Assembly (NCBI GenBank): GCA_964507825.1
Contig: CAZDQM010000066.1
Location: 1 to 64,000 of the forward strand
DNA from: JAWVZS01 sp964507825
Lineage (GTDB): Archaea > Thermoproteota > Nitrososphaeria > Nitrososphaerales > Nitrosopumilaceae
Direction of reading: 5' to 3'
Length of the DNA stretch: 64,000 bases
The translations under genes and the position numbers were made by a program. The notes beneath the pieces were generated by a model that was given only the letters and a program-made list of their open reading frames with translations, was not told where the DNA came from and did no database searches. This document shows positions 24,297 through 33,463 of this stretch, in pieces (position 1 is the stretch's first letter; every line of letters begins with the position of its first letter).

Positions 24297-25721
24297 ATGG
24301 ACGTATCATCCGCGCTCAATTATGCCCTAAGCAGGGGGATCCAGATACATCCGGACGCCTTTGAAATTTTAGAACGGCTCAGCGGCGCGGACCTAGAAAG
24401 GACAATCAAGCGCCTAGTCAAGGAAGCGGCAGAACAGAGAAAGAACCACGTCAGCAAGGCTGATCTGGAAAAGTGTCTGGGAATCAGTGATGACAACCCT
24501 CTCGAAGACGTGCATAAAATCCTCTTTGATCCGACCGGAAATGTCTGCTCTGCAGAAGGTGTGAGCGGATACGGCGCCCTGTTTGCAAGGCGGTTTTCAA
24601 AACTAAAGTCCATTATTGCGGACCGGCCCGAATCAAGAATGTTAAAGCCCATCTCAGGCGTAGCAGTAGAAAAATCCAAGGACGGGGCATATGTCTGCGG
24701 CCTAGTCACCGCCCGAAGCTCCGAGCACAACATCACAAAGGTGGTCATAGAGGATGTCTCCGCAACCATGGAGGCAATCGTACATGACCAAGGCCTCAAG
24801 GAGACTGCCCAGGGCCTGCTCTTGGATCAGTTTGTCATGCTCAGGGTGATCCCCAGCAAGAATGGGGGCTATGTTGTAAAAGATATAATCCTGCCCGATG
24901 TCCCAGACAGGGCAGCAAACCGTTCGAAGAGTGATGCCCATGCAGTATTCCTATCCGACCTGCATGTCGGTAGCATGTACTTTATGGAAAGGGAGTTTGA
25001 GGAGTTTACCGAGTGGCTTTGTTCCCCGGATCCGGTGGCAAGAAAGGTGCGTTTCGTGCTGATTGCAGGCGACGTTGTCGATGGGGTGGGAATATACCCG
25101 AACCAGGACAAGGAGCTGCTACAGTTAACAGTGGAGACCCAGCTCGCCAAGCTCAACGACATGCTGTCCAAGATTCCAAAAAACATCAAAGTTTTCATGA
25201 TTACCGGGAATCACGATCCCGGAAGGCGCGCCCTTCCACAGCCGGCGCTGCCGGAAAAATACAATCAGGATATGTGGGAAAGGGAAAACTATTACCTCCT
25301 AGGCAATCCTGCAATGGTCTCCCTAAACGGCGTCAAGGTGCTGATGTTCCACGGGCAGAGTATTGATGATATAGTCAGGACTACACCCGGCCTAAGCTAC
25401 GACAAGCCTGCCGAGGTCATGAGGTGCTTGATCAAGGCGCGGCACATGAGCCCGATTTACGGCTCGCAGACGCCGATTGCTCCGGAATCCGACGACATGC
25501 TAGTCATTGACGACGTCCCCGACGTGTTCCATGCAGGCCACGTGCACATCATGGGCTTGGACATCTACAAGGGAACCCTGCTGATAAATTCCGGCGCCTG
25601 GCAGAAGCAGACGCCGTTTCAGAGTAGCGTCGGCATCGTGCCTACGCCGGGCCAAGCCGTAGTTGTAAACCTCAAGACCTTCAAGTCGTACTCTATCAAC
25701 TTTTCAGATCATGCGGATTAG
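24297..25721 (+). CDS. polB: DNA polymerase D small subunit DP1 (proofreading exonuclease)
   Basis: DP1 is the 3'-5' exonuclease subunit of replicative polymerase D. All calcineurin-like phosphoesterase motifs are present: SDLHVGSM, AGDVVDGVG, TGNHDPGRR, FHGQSIDD and AGHVHIMG, giving the two-metal site. An OB-fold region precedes it (KPISGVAVEKSKDGAYVCG onward) and the N-terminal ~70 aa contain the conserved helical domain (ADLERTIKRLVKEAAEQRKN). The ATG giving MDVSSALNYAL is preferred; TTG codons lie 6 and 15 nt upstream. The stop overlaps the stop of orc1/cdc6 by 4 nt in convergent orientation. Confidence 0.96.
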   Translation: MDVSSALNYALSRGIQIHPDAFEILERLSGADLERTIKRLVKEAAEQRKNHVSKADLEKCLGISDDNPLEDVHKILFDPTGNVCSAEGVSGYGALFARRFSKLKSIIADRPESRMLKPISGVAVEKSKDGAYVCGLVTARSSEHNITKVVIEDVSATMEAIVHDQGLKETAQGLLLDQFVMLRVIPSKNGGYVVKDIILPDVPDRAANRSKSDAHAVFLSDLHVGSMYFMEREFEEFTEWLCSPDPVARKVRFVLIAGDVVDGVGIYPNQDKELLQLTVETQLAKLNDMLSKIPKNIKVFMITGNHDPGRRALPQPALPEKYNQDMWERENYYLLGNPAMVSLNGVKVLMFHGQSIDDIVRTTPGLSYDKPAEVMRCLIKARHMSPIYGSQTPIAPESDDMLVIDDVPDVFHAGHVHIMGLDIYKGTLLINSGAWQKQTPFQSSVGIVPTPGQAVVVNLKTFKSYSINFSDHAD

Positions 25722-26929
25722 ACAACGTCGGCCAATGACAGGTCGTCCTTGAATGTCTCCTTTACCATTTCGGGGGGAACCGTAAGCTTGAATTTCTTGG
25801 TCCTGCCATGGATGCCCTGATGCACTAGCCTGCCGGATATAATGCCGGACAGTTCCACGTCCCCAAGCATTTGGGTGACCCGCCTCTGGGTAAGCTCCTT
25901 TTGTCTTATCGTCCTGCATAATGCCCTATATGCCGTGTAAATCTCACCCGTAGAGGACCCTGCAGCCCTCATTACCGCTATAATGAGCAGCTTTTCATGA
26001 AGTGGATATGATTTTAGGGCCGTTACCTCCTTGTTTTCCTCGATTTTTTGGGCGGCGTCACGGATGTGCTTTTGGGTGATTTTATCGGAATGTCCACGTT
26101 CGGCAGTCTCTGCTGCAACCCGAAGAAGATCGATTGCCCGTCTGGCATCGCCGTGCTCACGGCCAGCCATGGCGGCACATAGGTTCAGGGCGGGGCCGTC
26201 TATAAAAGAGCCCTCAAAGGCCTCGCTTACCCGTTCCTCAAGAATCCTTCTTAGCTGATCAACAGAGTAAGTGGTAAACACAATCTCCTCCTCACCTAGG
26301 CTGCTAATCACCCGCGGATCCAGGCGCTCCTTGAAGGTAAGATCATTTGATATTCCTATTATGGTTAGCGTGCCCGATTTCAAGCACTCGTTTGCGCGAG
26401 TAAGTTGGTATAGGATGTCTTTGCCGGTTTTGGTAACTAGGTGGGCAAGATAGTCGATCTCATCTATTACAAAGACTGCATTGGTACTGCTTTCATCTAT
26501 ATTGGTTAACAGCCGCTTGAAAATTTCACTAATGGCCAGACCGGTTGATGGTAATTCCTTATCGGATAAACCAAGCTGCTTTCCTAGTCCTACTAGCAGG
26601 CCATAAGGCGTGCTCTCAATCTTTGAGTTTGCATATACAAGTTTGATTGGAAAATTACTCCTCTCCACCCTCTCTTGAATTTTAGAAAGCACCTTCCTTA
26701 CAACGAGCGTCTTGCCCGTGCCAGGCTTGCCATATACAAGAAGGTTTGACGGCCGAGATTGCTTTAAAATTGGTAATAGGGACTGGGTAACTTGTTCCTG
26801 CTCTGTATCCCTGTGCAGGATTGTATCCGGTATGTAGGTAAAGTGCAGTATCTCCCTGTTCTTGATAAGCGATTTGCCACTCTCTGCATCATCGAGCAAT
26901 CTGTCAACCGGATCAGCCTGCAGACCCAC
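25718..26929 (-). CDS. cdc6: Origin-recognition/helicase-loading protein Orc1/Cdc6
   Basis: This AAA+ initiator binds ORB repeats and loads MCM. Walker A is VYGKPGTGKTLVV (~66-78), Walker B VFVIDEIDYLAHL (~148-160), sensor 1 IIGISNDLTFKERL. A C-terminal winged helix (~320-395, with RTIRQKELTQRRVTQMLGD) supplies DNA binding. The start is GTG, since an in-frame stop lies four codons upstream. The first ORB-like repeat overlaps this start codon, so the initiator may repress its own transcription. The gene faces the origin, as in most archaea. Confidence 0.96.
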   Translation of the reverse strand: MGLQADPVDRLLDDAESGKSLIKNREILHFTYIPDTILHRDTEQEQVTQSLLPILKQSRPSNLLVYGKPGTGKTLVVRKVLSKIQERVERSNFPIKLVYANSKIESTPYGLLVGLGKQLGLSDKELPSTGLAISEIFKRLLTNIDESSTNAVFVIDEIDYLAHLVTKTGKDILYQLTRANECLKSGTLTIIGISNDLTFKERLDPRVISSLGEEEIVFTTYSVDQLRRILEERVSEAFEGSFIDGPALNLCAAMAGREHGDARRAIDLLRVAAETAERGHSDKITQKHIRDAAQKIEENKEVTALKSYPLHEKLLIIAVMRAAGSSTGEIYTAYRALCRTIRQKELTQRRVTQMLGDVELSGIISGRLVHQGIHGRTKKFKLTVPPEMVKETFKDDLSLADVV

Positions 26930-26944
26930 ACACCTTCATTTCCA
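26925..26944 (-). repeat. ORB-like element 1
   Basis: Minus-strand copy of TGGAAATGAAGGTGTGTGGG; it covers the GTG start codon of orc1/cdc6. Confidence 0.8.
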
Positions 26945-27065
26945 TTAGCCATTCCACATCCCCTTATCCCCGTTTAGTAATGAGTAGTAATTTGTATTTA
27001 GTATATGATCAATTATTTTTAGTTAGATATTATCTCTCTTAAAAAAAATTTGAAAGAAAGGAGAG

Positions 27066-27085
27066 TGGAAATGAAGGTGTGTGGG
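27066..27085 (+). repeat. ORB-like element 2
   Basis: Plus-strand copy, exactly identical to element 1, on the other side of the AT-rich stretch. Confidence 0.8.
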
Positions 27086-27137
27086 TTGGTGTTAACAGAA
27101 AGTTAAGATAATGTTAAGAAGACCAAAAAATCCTGAT

Positions 27138-27172
27138 TTTTGACCCCTTTATTTCCACTCCAGTCACGAAAT
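27138..27172 (-). repeat. ORB-like element 3 (35-bp direct repeat, copy 1)
   Basis: On the minus strand it reads ...CTGGAGTGGAAATAAAGGGG..., the closest match here to the canonical ORB. Copy 2 is 61 nt further on. Confidence 0.85.
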
Positions 27173-27198
27173 GGCTCCTTAACCCTGTTAACAGGCTA

Positions 27199-27233
27199 TT
27201 TTGACCCCTTTATTTCCACTCCAGTCACGAAAT
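27199..27233 (-). repeat. ORB-like element 4 (35-bp direct repeat, copy 2)
   Basis: Identical over 35 bp to 27138-27172 and in the same orientation, as expected for cooperative initiator binding. Confidence 0.85.
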
Positions 27234-27383
27234 ATCACCCTTCCTGATTAATCCCCCTCGAATATTGTTAATAAGGAATTTTAGTCTAGGCGTGGGCTAG
27301 GCAGTCAACATTAACAACATTATTTGTTAACAAAATTATGTAGATTCATTGAAGTGTTAAGAGACGTACCAAATTGATTACGT

Positions 27384-27758
27384 ATGGCAAAAAAGCGCAT
27401 TCGAATAGATATGGAAGACGCCGATGGCGCCCGGTACGACATCAAACTAGAGGGCAATGTAAGTAGGGAAAAGGTTCTCAAAATCTTTGAAATGATGGAT
27501 TTGATGAATATTGAAGAAGAGCCTGCATCGCAGAACCTTGATTCGGTGAATGGCAGGATCTGGCACATAGTTGACAAGTACTTTCCCACCGGACGGTTTA
27601 CGTCCACAGATCTGCTTGAAAAATACGAGGACGAGTATGATGAGCCGATCAAACTTAGCATAATTTCCACATACCTGTCTAGATTTAATCAAAAGGGCAG
27701 GGTCGAAAGAGCCAAGTCGGGCCGTGAATGGACCTACCAGACGGCAAGAACTCACTAA
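27384..27758 (+). CDS. Conserved hypothetical protein next to the origin
   Basis: This 124-aa basic and acidic protein has no signal peptide. The N-terminal part (KKRIRIDMEDADGARYDIKL) forms strands. The C-terminal half (VDKYFPTGRFTSTDLLEKYE, LSIISTYLSRFNQKGRVERA) has the shape of a winged helix, with a likely recognition helix near SIISTYLSRF and a basic wing. A DNA-binding role is therefore plausible but not shown. Its last 4 nt overlap a small AbrB-like gene on the other strand. Confidence 0.55.
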   Translation: MAKKRIRIDMEDADGARYDIKLEGNVSREKVLKIFEMMDLMNIEEEPASQNLDSVNGRIWHIVDKYFPTGRFTSTDLLEKYEDEYDEPIKLSIISTYLSRFNQKGRVERAKSGREWTYQTARTH

Positions 27759-27916
27759 CTAATGACGGCCTTTCTTATAACCAAATAATCCCTCTCCATT
27801 ATAATTTTGACGTAATCACCCTTCTGCATGTCCATATGCCTTCGAAACTGCTTTGGGAGTGATATGGTACCTGCAGACGTGATTTTTGCCAAAATTTCAG
27901 TATCATTTGCAGACAT
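27755..27916 (-). CDS. SpoVT/AbrB-fold transcription regulator
   Basis: This small 53-aa protein has the swapped-hairpin AbrB signature: ILAKITSAGTISLPKQFR, then GDYVKIIMERDYLVIRK. Such proteins form DNA-binding dimers; many are antitoxins or global regulators. No toxin ORF is adjacent, so a general regulator is more likely. The stop overlaps the stop of the origin-adjacent gene by 4 nt (convergent). Upstream of its ATG is a very AT-rich stretch that could contain its own binding site. Confidence 0.75.
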   Translation of the reverse strand: MSANDTEILAKITSAGTISLPKQFRRHMDMQKGDYVKIIMERDYLVIRKAVIS

Positions 27917-28186
27917 TATATTACAAAATTATAATCCTAATAATTATTAAAATTTTATAATTAAAAAATTTAGATATTATACACAGAAAAACCAACCTAG
28001 ACGGCCCATTCACTATACCTCTTGCTGGCAACATTATACCCAAGCTTACCTATACCTACTTTCGCTGTAATCGGACCAAGCCCCGGCGATAATCAGGACA
28101 ATAATGTGCCATAAAGCAGGACAGGTTCCAGCCCGATATTCTGCAACGAGTCACCATATTCATGCATGACGATATATTGCAGGAAA

Positions 28187-28771
28187 TTATCCTTGGGTCT
28201 GTGCGACCTTTAGCACGTTGATCTTTTCCCTGCCCTTGTCCGTAATTGAATATGTATATGGTTTTGTTGTGCTATCCCTGTGTACGTACTCTTCCTCAAA
28301 CAGTTTTTTCATTAACCTGGATGTGTGTTCCCGACTCCGCCCAAGTGTGATTTGTATATCACGTGACGTCATCGGTTTGTCTGTGATTAGCTGCAACACA
28401 TGATCTACAATATCACTAGGGGCCGCAACATGACGTATTCGTGCCTGGAACGGCTCTTCGGCCATGGCCTCTGCTGCCATTGCAGGCCTGTCTCGTGCCC
28501 GGGGCCGTTCCTTCTCCACCCCGGCCTCTTCCTGTTCTGCCCTGACGCTCAAACCCTCAAGATCCAAGGCATCTAGGCGTATTTTCATGTCAATAAGCTG
28601 GCGCTCATAGTACTCTAGGCGTTCCAACTGGCCCGGATCGGCCTCGACCTTCTTCAAGGCAATATACGGCCTTATCTTGTAATATGCATAAAATGCAAAG
28701 AGACCCACCAAAAACGCAACCAGCATGCCATATATCACATCGGGGTCTGGAATCTCTATTAACATCACCAT
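28187..28771 (-). CDS. Membrane-anchored winged-helix protein
   Basis: The protein is 194 aa. One N-terminal membrane helix (YGMLVAFLVGLFAFYAYY, residues 14-31) is followed by a coiled-coil-like stretch with LERLEYYERQLIDMKIRLDA and an Ala/Glu/Arg-rich linker. A C-terminal winged helix (~118-190: IVDHVLQLITDKPMTSRDIQ, RSREHTSRLMKKLFEEEYVH) resembles MarR/ArsR-type DNA-binding folds. A membrane-tethered regulator that links DNA to the envelope is likely. The signal it senses is unknown. Confidence 0.65.
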   Translation of the reverse strand: MVMLIEIPDPDVIYGMLVAFLVGLFAFYAYYKIRPYIALKKVEADPGQLERLEYYERQLIDMKIRLDALDLEGLSVRAEQEEAGVEKERPRARDRPAMAAEAMAEEPFQARIRHVAAPSDIVDHVLQLITDKPMTSRDIQITLGRSREHTSRLMKKLFEEEYVHRDSTTKPYTYSITDKGREKINVLKVAQTQG

Positions 28772-28891
28772 TTATGTCATGTACTGTGATTTATCACATG
28801 TGAACAATATTTTTTTACACAATGGATAAAAGAAGAATATCACTATACCATGCATGAAACCATGAATTTCATGCGTAAATTCCCTTTACTA

Positions 28892-29254
28892 TTACATGTT
28901 GCAGGCCTGCTGTATCACCCGGTCTATCACACTGATGACCTCCTCCTCCCGTTCAGGAAAAACATCACTGTTTTTTATCACGGAGATCTGTTCGGAGAGT
29001 CGCGCCATCACATCAACATCATCAGGCAACATCACACCTAAACCGTGCAACAGGACTATTGAATAATACAGGCCCGCCAACTTGTCCCTTGCCTGGCCGA
29101 CCTGCCTGTAATATGCCCCCCTTGTTATGGAAAACTCTGACTCATCAAGGCCCCTCTGTTTTAAAATAATTTCAATTTGTCGCTCTGTAAATAATGATTT
29201 TTTTATAATTTGCTTTAAAACACCGTTGAATTTAGATGACTCGATCTCTGGCAT
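28892..29254 (-). CDS. Small helical archaeal protein, possible HTH
   Basis: From the ATG giving MPEIESSKFN the protein has 120 aa (a longer version starting 30 nt upstream is less likely). It is predicted all-helical. SLFTERQIEIILKQRGLDES may form a helix-turn-helix, followed by ITRGAYYRQVGQARDKLAGL with basic residues and a hydrophobic helix YYSIVLLHGLGVML. The order suggests an archaeal regulator of unknown target, or a small sigma4-like protein. It diverges from the GGGP synthase gene by 66 nt. Confidence 0.5.
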   Translation of the reverse strand: MPEIESSKFNGVLKQIIKKSLFTERQIEIILKQRGLDESEFSITRGAYYRQVGQARDKLAGLYYSIVLLHGLGVMLPDDVDVMARLSEQISVIKNSDVFPEREEEVISVIDRVIQQACNM

Positions 29255-29320
29255 AGCTATACAAAACTGTATACTGAACCCCAATTAAACTTTAAAGGGT
29301 CAGATAAAGGACATAACTCG

Positions 29321-30076
29321 TTGGCCAAGAATCGAGTTGAGAGGTACTTGCAAGCCGAATTAAAAGAAAAGCGCGTCCTGTTATTCATACTCATTGACTC
29401 GGAGATATCGGACTCGGCCTCGTCTGCAGCGCTTGCCGCCAAGGTTGAAAAAATGGGCGCCTCGGCCATACTAGTTGGCGGCTCGTCGGCCACCGACCAG
29501 ACGGAGATGTCAAAGGTGGTAAAGACGATCAAAAAATCAGTAAAAATTCCAATCATCCTGTTTCCCGGAAATGTTACGGGAGTGGTCCCAGAGGCCGACG
29601 CCATTCTATTTAGCTCGTTAATGAACTCTGAGAATCCTTACTTTATCACACAGGCGCAGGCCCTGGGCGCCCCCAGCGTGCTCAAGTTCGGTCTAGAGGC
29701 GCTGCCCACCGCATACCTAGTAGTTGGCGAGGGTACCTCTGCATGGTTTGTCGGCGCTGCAAGGGGGATTCCATTTGAAAAGCCAAAGATAGCTGCGGCC
29801 TACTCGCTGGCGGCACAATTCTTGGGCATGAGGTTCGTCTACCTAGAAGCAGGCTCTGGTGCCAAGACTAGCGTCACGCCTGAAATGGTAAAGACCGTAA
29901 GGCGCGTCTTTAACGGTTTTATTATGGTCGGCGGCGGCATACGCGATGCCCGGACCGCGGCATCCCTTGCCCAATCCGGCGCGGATGCCTTGGTTATTGG
30001 AACCCTGCTGGAAAAGCCTGGGGGCATTAAAAAGCTGACCGAAATAGCAAAAACCCTCACATCCGTTAGAAAGTAA
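29321..30076 (+). CDS. Geranylgeranylglyceryl phosphate synthase
   Basis: This enzyme makes the first ether bond of archaeal membrane lipids by joining sn-glycerol-1-phosphate to geranylgeranyl diphosphate. The protein is a TIM barrel of 251 aa with family motifs GASAILVGGSSATDQTEM, IILFPGNVTGVVPEADAILF, RFVYLEAGSGA and FIMVGGGIRDARTAASLA (phosphate binding at the barrel top). The start is TTG. The stop codon is followed directly by the ATG of the polymerase D large subunit, so both are one operon. Confidence 0.95.
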   Translation: MAKNRVERYLQAELKEKRVLLFILIDSEISDSASSAALAAKVEKMGASAILVGGSSATDQTEMSKVVKTIKKSVKIPIILFPGNVTGVVPEADAILFSSLMNSENPYFITQAQALGAPSVLKFGLEALPTAYLVVGEGTSAWFVGAARGIPFEKPKIAAAYSLAAQFLGMRFVYLEAGSGAKTSVTPEMVKTVRRVFNGFIMVGGGIRDARTAASLAQSGADALVIGTLLEKPGGIKKLTEIAKTLTSVRK

Positions 30077-33000
30077 ATGTCCGAAAACGTCGCCCTAGAC
30101 AGAATTCAGGGAATAGACATGCCCGATTATTACCGCGGCTATTACTCCGAACTGTCCCAGAATGCCATTAGGATATTTGAGAGGGCGGCAGATGCCAAAT
30201 CCACCCTAGTAGATACCTCTGGCATGATTGAGCCCAAGATAGCCTTTGATCTTGCCGATCGCGTTGCAAAGATGCATGACATCAATATTGCCGAGCCGTT
30301 ACGGGATCTACTAAAGGCCAACGGAAAGGAGCTGTCCGCACTGCTGATATCCGAGGAGATAGTACTTGGAAAATACCAGCCTGAGAACGCAACCATGGAA
30401 GACAGGCTTGATCTTGCAGTCAGGGTGGGCCTCGCGGTTGTCACCGAGGGAGTCACCATAGCCCCACTACAGGGAATCCACGAGGTCAACATCAAGAAGA
30501 ACAAGGACGGAACCAGGTACCTGTCTGTCTCCATTGCAGGGCCCATGCGCTCTGCAGGAGGCACGGAATCCGCGGTAACCATGCTGATTGCGGATCACGT
30601 CAGAAAAGCAGTGGGCCTAGACAAGTATCAGGCCAACTCGTTTGATGACGAAACCGGCAGATTCGTAGAGGAGCTAAGAATTTACGAGCGGGAGGCGGGG
30701 AATTTTCAGTTTCATGTGTTAGACGAGGATGTCATCACGGTAATCTCAAATCTACCCGTGGAGCTTGACGGTGTTGACACGGATCCATACGAGGTTGTAA
30801 ACCACAAGGGCATGACCCGGATGAAGACTGACAGGGTCCGTGGAGGCGCCTTGAGGGTCCTAAACGACGGCCTGATCGGCCGCGCCAAAAAACTCCTTAA
30901 GAGAATTGAACTGTATAATCTTGACGGGTGGGAATGGCTCAATGATCTAAAGGGAGCTGTCCAGACCGGGGACAAGGAGGAGGACGCGGCCGCCAAAAGA
31001 ATGCGCGAGGTCATAACGGGACGCTCCGTCTTATCTACACCCAACAAGCTAGGCGGGTTCAGACTGCGGTATGGCAGGGCCTGCAATACCGGCTTTGCCT
31101 CAGTCGGGTTTCACCCTGTGATTGCCGAAATCCTGGATCACGCCATAGCAGTCGGCACGCAGGTTAAAATCAACATGCCTGGCAAGGGCGCCACTGCGGC
31201 CTTTGTGGACTCCATAGATACGCCCACAGTCCGACTCAGAAACGGCGACGTGGTCCGGATCAGGGATACCGAGCATGGAATCTCCCTCAAGCCGGACATT
31301 GAAAAAATCCTCCACCTAGGGGACATTCTGATCTCATTTGGTGACTTTTTGGAAAATAACGCGCAGCTGATACCCACCGGCTATGTTGAGGAATACTGGA
31401 ATGAGGATCTCAAGGCCCTGTTATCACAGGATGCATTCGGTATGGAACCCCTCAAACAGTTCCTGTATGGTACGCCGGATCTTGACGAGGCGCTTGATCT
31501 GTCCCTGAAATTCAAGATCCCACTACACCCCAAATACCTCTACTACTGGGACGGGATCACGGTCGAGGACCTCGGCACCATTCTAAAGGGGAGCCGTGAC
31601 GGGGAGCAGATACTGTATCCGGGTTCTAGCAAGAAGATCCTAGAGCATTTGGGGGTGCCACACCGGATGCAAGGCGAGCAGGCCGTCCTGACCGGCACGG
31701 AATCCCGCATATTTTACAACCTTTTGTTTAGAAACCACCTTGAAATTAATCCGGATCTGTCGGTGCCTGAGAATATATCGCGAGCCTCCGGCATCACAAT
31801 CAGGCCCAAGTTCTCGACTGCCGTGGGCGTAAGGGTGGGCAGGCCTGAAAAGGCGGCACCCCGGCAGATGAAGCCCCCCATCCACTCGCTCTTCCCCGTG
31901 GGGGAGAAGGGCGGCACGACTAGGGATCTGCTAAAGGCGTCACAGGCAGCCGATTTTTACACGAATATATCCAATAGAACCTGCCAGAGCTGCGGCGTGC
32001 CGTCCATCGGGATCAGGTGCCAGCAGTGCGGGGAAAAGACGACAGCCCTGCGCACGTGCTCTGCCTGCAGGCATACCATGGATTCAGAATACTGTGAAAA
32101 ATGCAAGCGGCGAGTCCCCGCATGCTCGTACCAAGCATTCCCACTCAAAAGCAAACTTGTAGCGGCGCAGGAAAAAACCAGCATCCGCGCCAGGGAGCCC
32201 TTCAAGGGGGTCAAGGATTTAATCAACGCGGACAAGATTGCCGAGCCGCTCGAAAAGGGCCTCATAAGACAGGAGCACGGACTGACCGTCTTTAAGGATG
32301 GCACAGTAAGATATGACGCAACAAACTCGCCGCTGACTCACTTTAAACCCTCGTGGATCGGGACACCGGTATCCAAGCTTAGGGAACTAGGATACACGCA
32401 TGATATCGACGGGGCGCCACTTACAGGTGTGGAACAGATACTGGAGATTCGCATGCAGGATATAGTCATACCCCTCGAGTGTGGTAGATACTTGGCTGAT
32501 GCCTGCAAGTACGTTGATTCTGAGCTGGTTAAATTCTATGAAAGGGACATATTTTACAATGTAAAAGATACCGACGATCTAATCGGCCACCTTGTCATCG
32601 GGCTTGCCCCGCACACGTCGGTAGGAATAGTCGGAAGAATAATCGGATACACCAATACTCACGTATGCTTTGCGACCCCGAACTGGCACTCTGCAAAGAG
32701 GCGCGATGCGGACGGTGATGCGGACTCTGTTATGCTGCTGATGGACGGCCTCTTGAATTTTTCAAGACAGTTCCTATCGGACAAGATCGGGGGCCTGATG
32801 GATGCCCCGCTGCTTATACAGCCGCTGGTCCTGCCCCATGAGTCCCAGCCACAGGCGCACAACCTAGAGGTGACAAAATCCTTCCCAAAGCAGTTCTTTG
32901 AGGATACCTTAAAGGGGCCAAAGGCGTCAAACATTGACTCTGTTGACATAATCAAGAGCAGGCTAGAGACGGAGGGGCAGTTTCACGGTTATCACTTTAC

Positions 33001-33463
33001 GCATGCAACATCGCGCCTTGTCACATCAAAGCCGCGAAGCGCATACTCTACCCTCGGCTCGATGCTTGACAAGTTCGACATGCAGATTCGAAATGCCGAT
33101 CTGATCGAGGCAGTCGACACCACCGAGATTGTGTCCAACGTCATCTCAACGCACCTTGTACCCGATATAATGGGAAACCTCCGCTCGTATGCTAGACAGA
33201 GCTTCCGGTGTACCGCGTGCGGCCGCAGCTACAGGAGAATTCCACTGATTCAAAAGTGCTCTTGTGGAAACAAGCTTATCCAGACCATTACAAGGGCGTC
33301 GGTGGAAAAATACCTAAAGCTCGCAAAACGCCTGGTTCGCAAGTATGACGTGGGTCCGTATCAGGACGGAAGAATCAGAGCGCTAGCAGACGAGATAGAT
33401 CTGGTCTTTGGCAGGACCGCCGGGGATCAGGCACTGCTAACCGACTTTGTCCAGTCATCTTAG
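30077..33463 (+). CDS. polC: DNA polymerase D large subunit DP2
   Basis: This is the catalytic subunit of the archaeal replicative polymerase, 1128 aa and without an intein. The N-terminal domain starts with MPDYYRGYYSELSQNAI. The double-psi-barrel active site includes NWHSAKRRDADGDADSVMLL near residue 875, with the metal-binding aspartates. Zinc-binding clusters occur near 635-680 (CQSCGVPSIGIRCQQCG, CSACRHTMDSEYCEKC) and again near 1044 (CTACGRSYRR...CSCGNK). The C-terminal helix region that contacts PCNA and DP1 is present, although no classical PIP box is obvious. It overlaps the convergent glyA stop by 9 nt. Confidence 0.97.
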   Translation: MSENVALDRIQGIDMPDYYRGYYSELSQNAIRIFERAADAKSTLVDTSGMIEPKIAFDLADRVAKMHDINIAEPLRDLLKANGKELSALLISEEIVLGKYQPENATMEDRLDLAVRVGLAVVTEGVTIAPLQGIHEVNIKKNKDGTRYLSVSIAGPMRSAGGTESAVTMLIADHVRKAVGLDKYQANSFDDETGRFVEELRIYEREAGNFQFHVLDEDVITVISNLPVELDGVDTDPYEVVNHKGMTRMKTDRVRGGALRVLNDGLIGRAKKLLKRIELYNLDGWEWLNDLKGAVQTGDKEEDAAAKRMREVITGRSVLSTPNKLGGFRLRYGRACNTGFASVGFHPVIAEILDHAIAVGTQVKINMPGKGATAAFVDSIDTPTVRLRNGDVVRIRDTEHGISLKPDIEKILHLGDILISFGDFLENNAQLIPTGYVEEYWNEDLKALLSQDAFGMEPLKQFLYGTPDLDEALDLSLKFKIPLHPKYLYYWDGITVEDLGTILKGSRDGEQILYPGSSKKILEHLGVPHRMQGEQAVLTGTESRIFYNLLFRNHLEINPDLSVPENISRASGITIRPKFSTAVGVRVGRPEKAAPRQMKPPIHSLFPVGEKGGTTRDLLKASQAADFYTNISNRTCQSCGVPSIGIRCQQCGEKTTALRTCSACRHTMDSEYCEKCKRRVPACSYQAFPLKSKLVAAQEKTSIRAREPFKGVKDLINADKIAEPLEKGLIRQEHGLTVFKDGTVRYDATNSPLTHFKPSWIGTPVSKLRELGYTHDIDGAPLTGVEQILEIRMQDIVIPLECGRYLADACKYVDSELVKFYERDIFYNVKDTDDLIGHLVIGLAPHTSVGIVGRIIGYTNTHVCFATPNWHSAKRRDADGDADSVMLLMDGLLNFSRQFLSDKIGGLMDAPLLIQPLVLPHESQPQAHNLEVTKSFPKQFFEDTLKGPKASNIDSVDIIKSRLETEGQFHGYHFTHATSRLVTSKPRSAYSTLGSMLDKFDMQIRNADLIEAVDTTEIVSNVISTHLVPDIMGNLRSYARQSFRCTACGRSYRRIPLIQKCSCGNKLIQTITRASVEKYLKLAKRLVRKYDVGPYQDGRIRALADEIDLVFGRTAGDQALLTDFVQSS

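Larger units (their letters stand above)
26925..27233. other. oriC: Replication origin with ORB-like repeats and AT-rich unwinding region
   Basis: The region begins at the orc1/cdc6 start. TGGAAATGAAGGTGTGTGGG occurs as an exact inverted pair (minus at 26925-26944, plus at 27066-27085). About 120 nt between them are strongly AT-rich with runs such as TTAAAAAAAATTTG, a likely duplex-unwinding element. Two further perfect 35-bp direct repeats on the minus strand (27138-27172 and 27199-27233) contain GGAGTGGAAATAAAGGGGTC. This matches the archaeal ORB core (CAGTGGAAAC.AAGGGGT from Sulfolobus and relatives, established knowledge). Position, inversion and core match together make this the chromosomal origin with high likelihood. 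Confidence 0.85.

Noticed and set aside
27138..27233. CRISPR array suggested by direct repeats
   Set aside because: Only two copies with no further periodicity and no cas genes; sequence matches ORB elements at the origin.
30077..33463. Intein in the polymerase D large subunit
   Set aside because: The chain has normal length and its active-site DADGDAD region is uninterrupted; no HINT-type motifs were seen.
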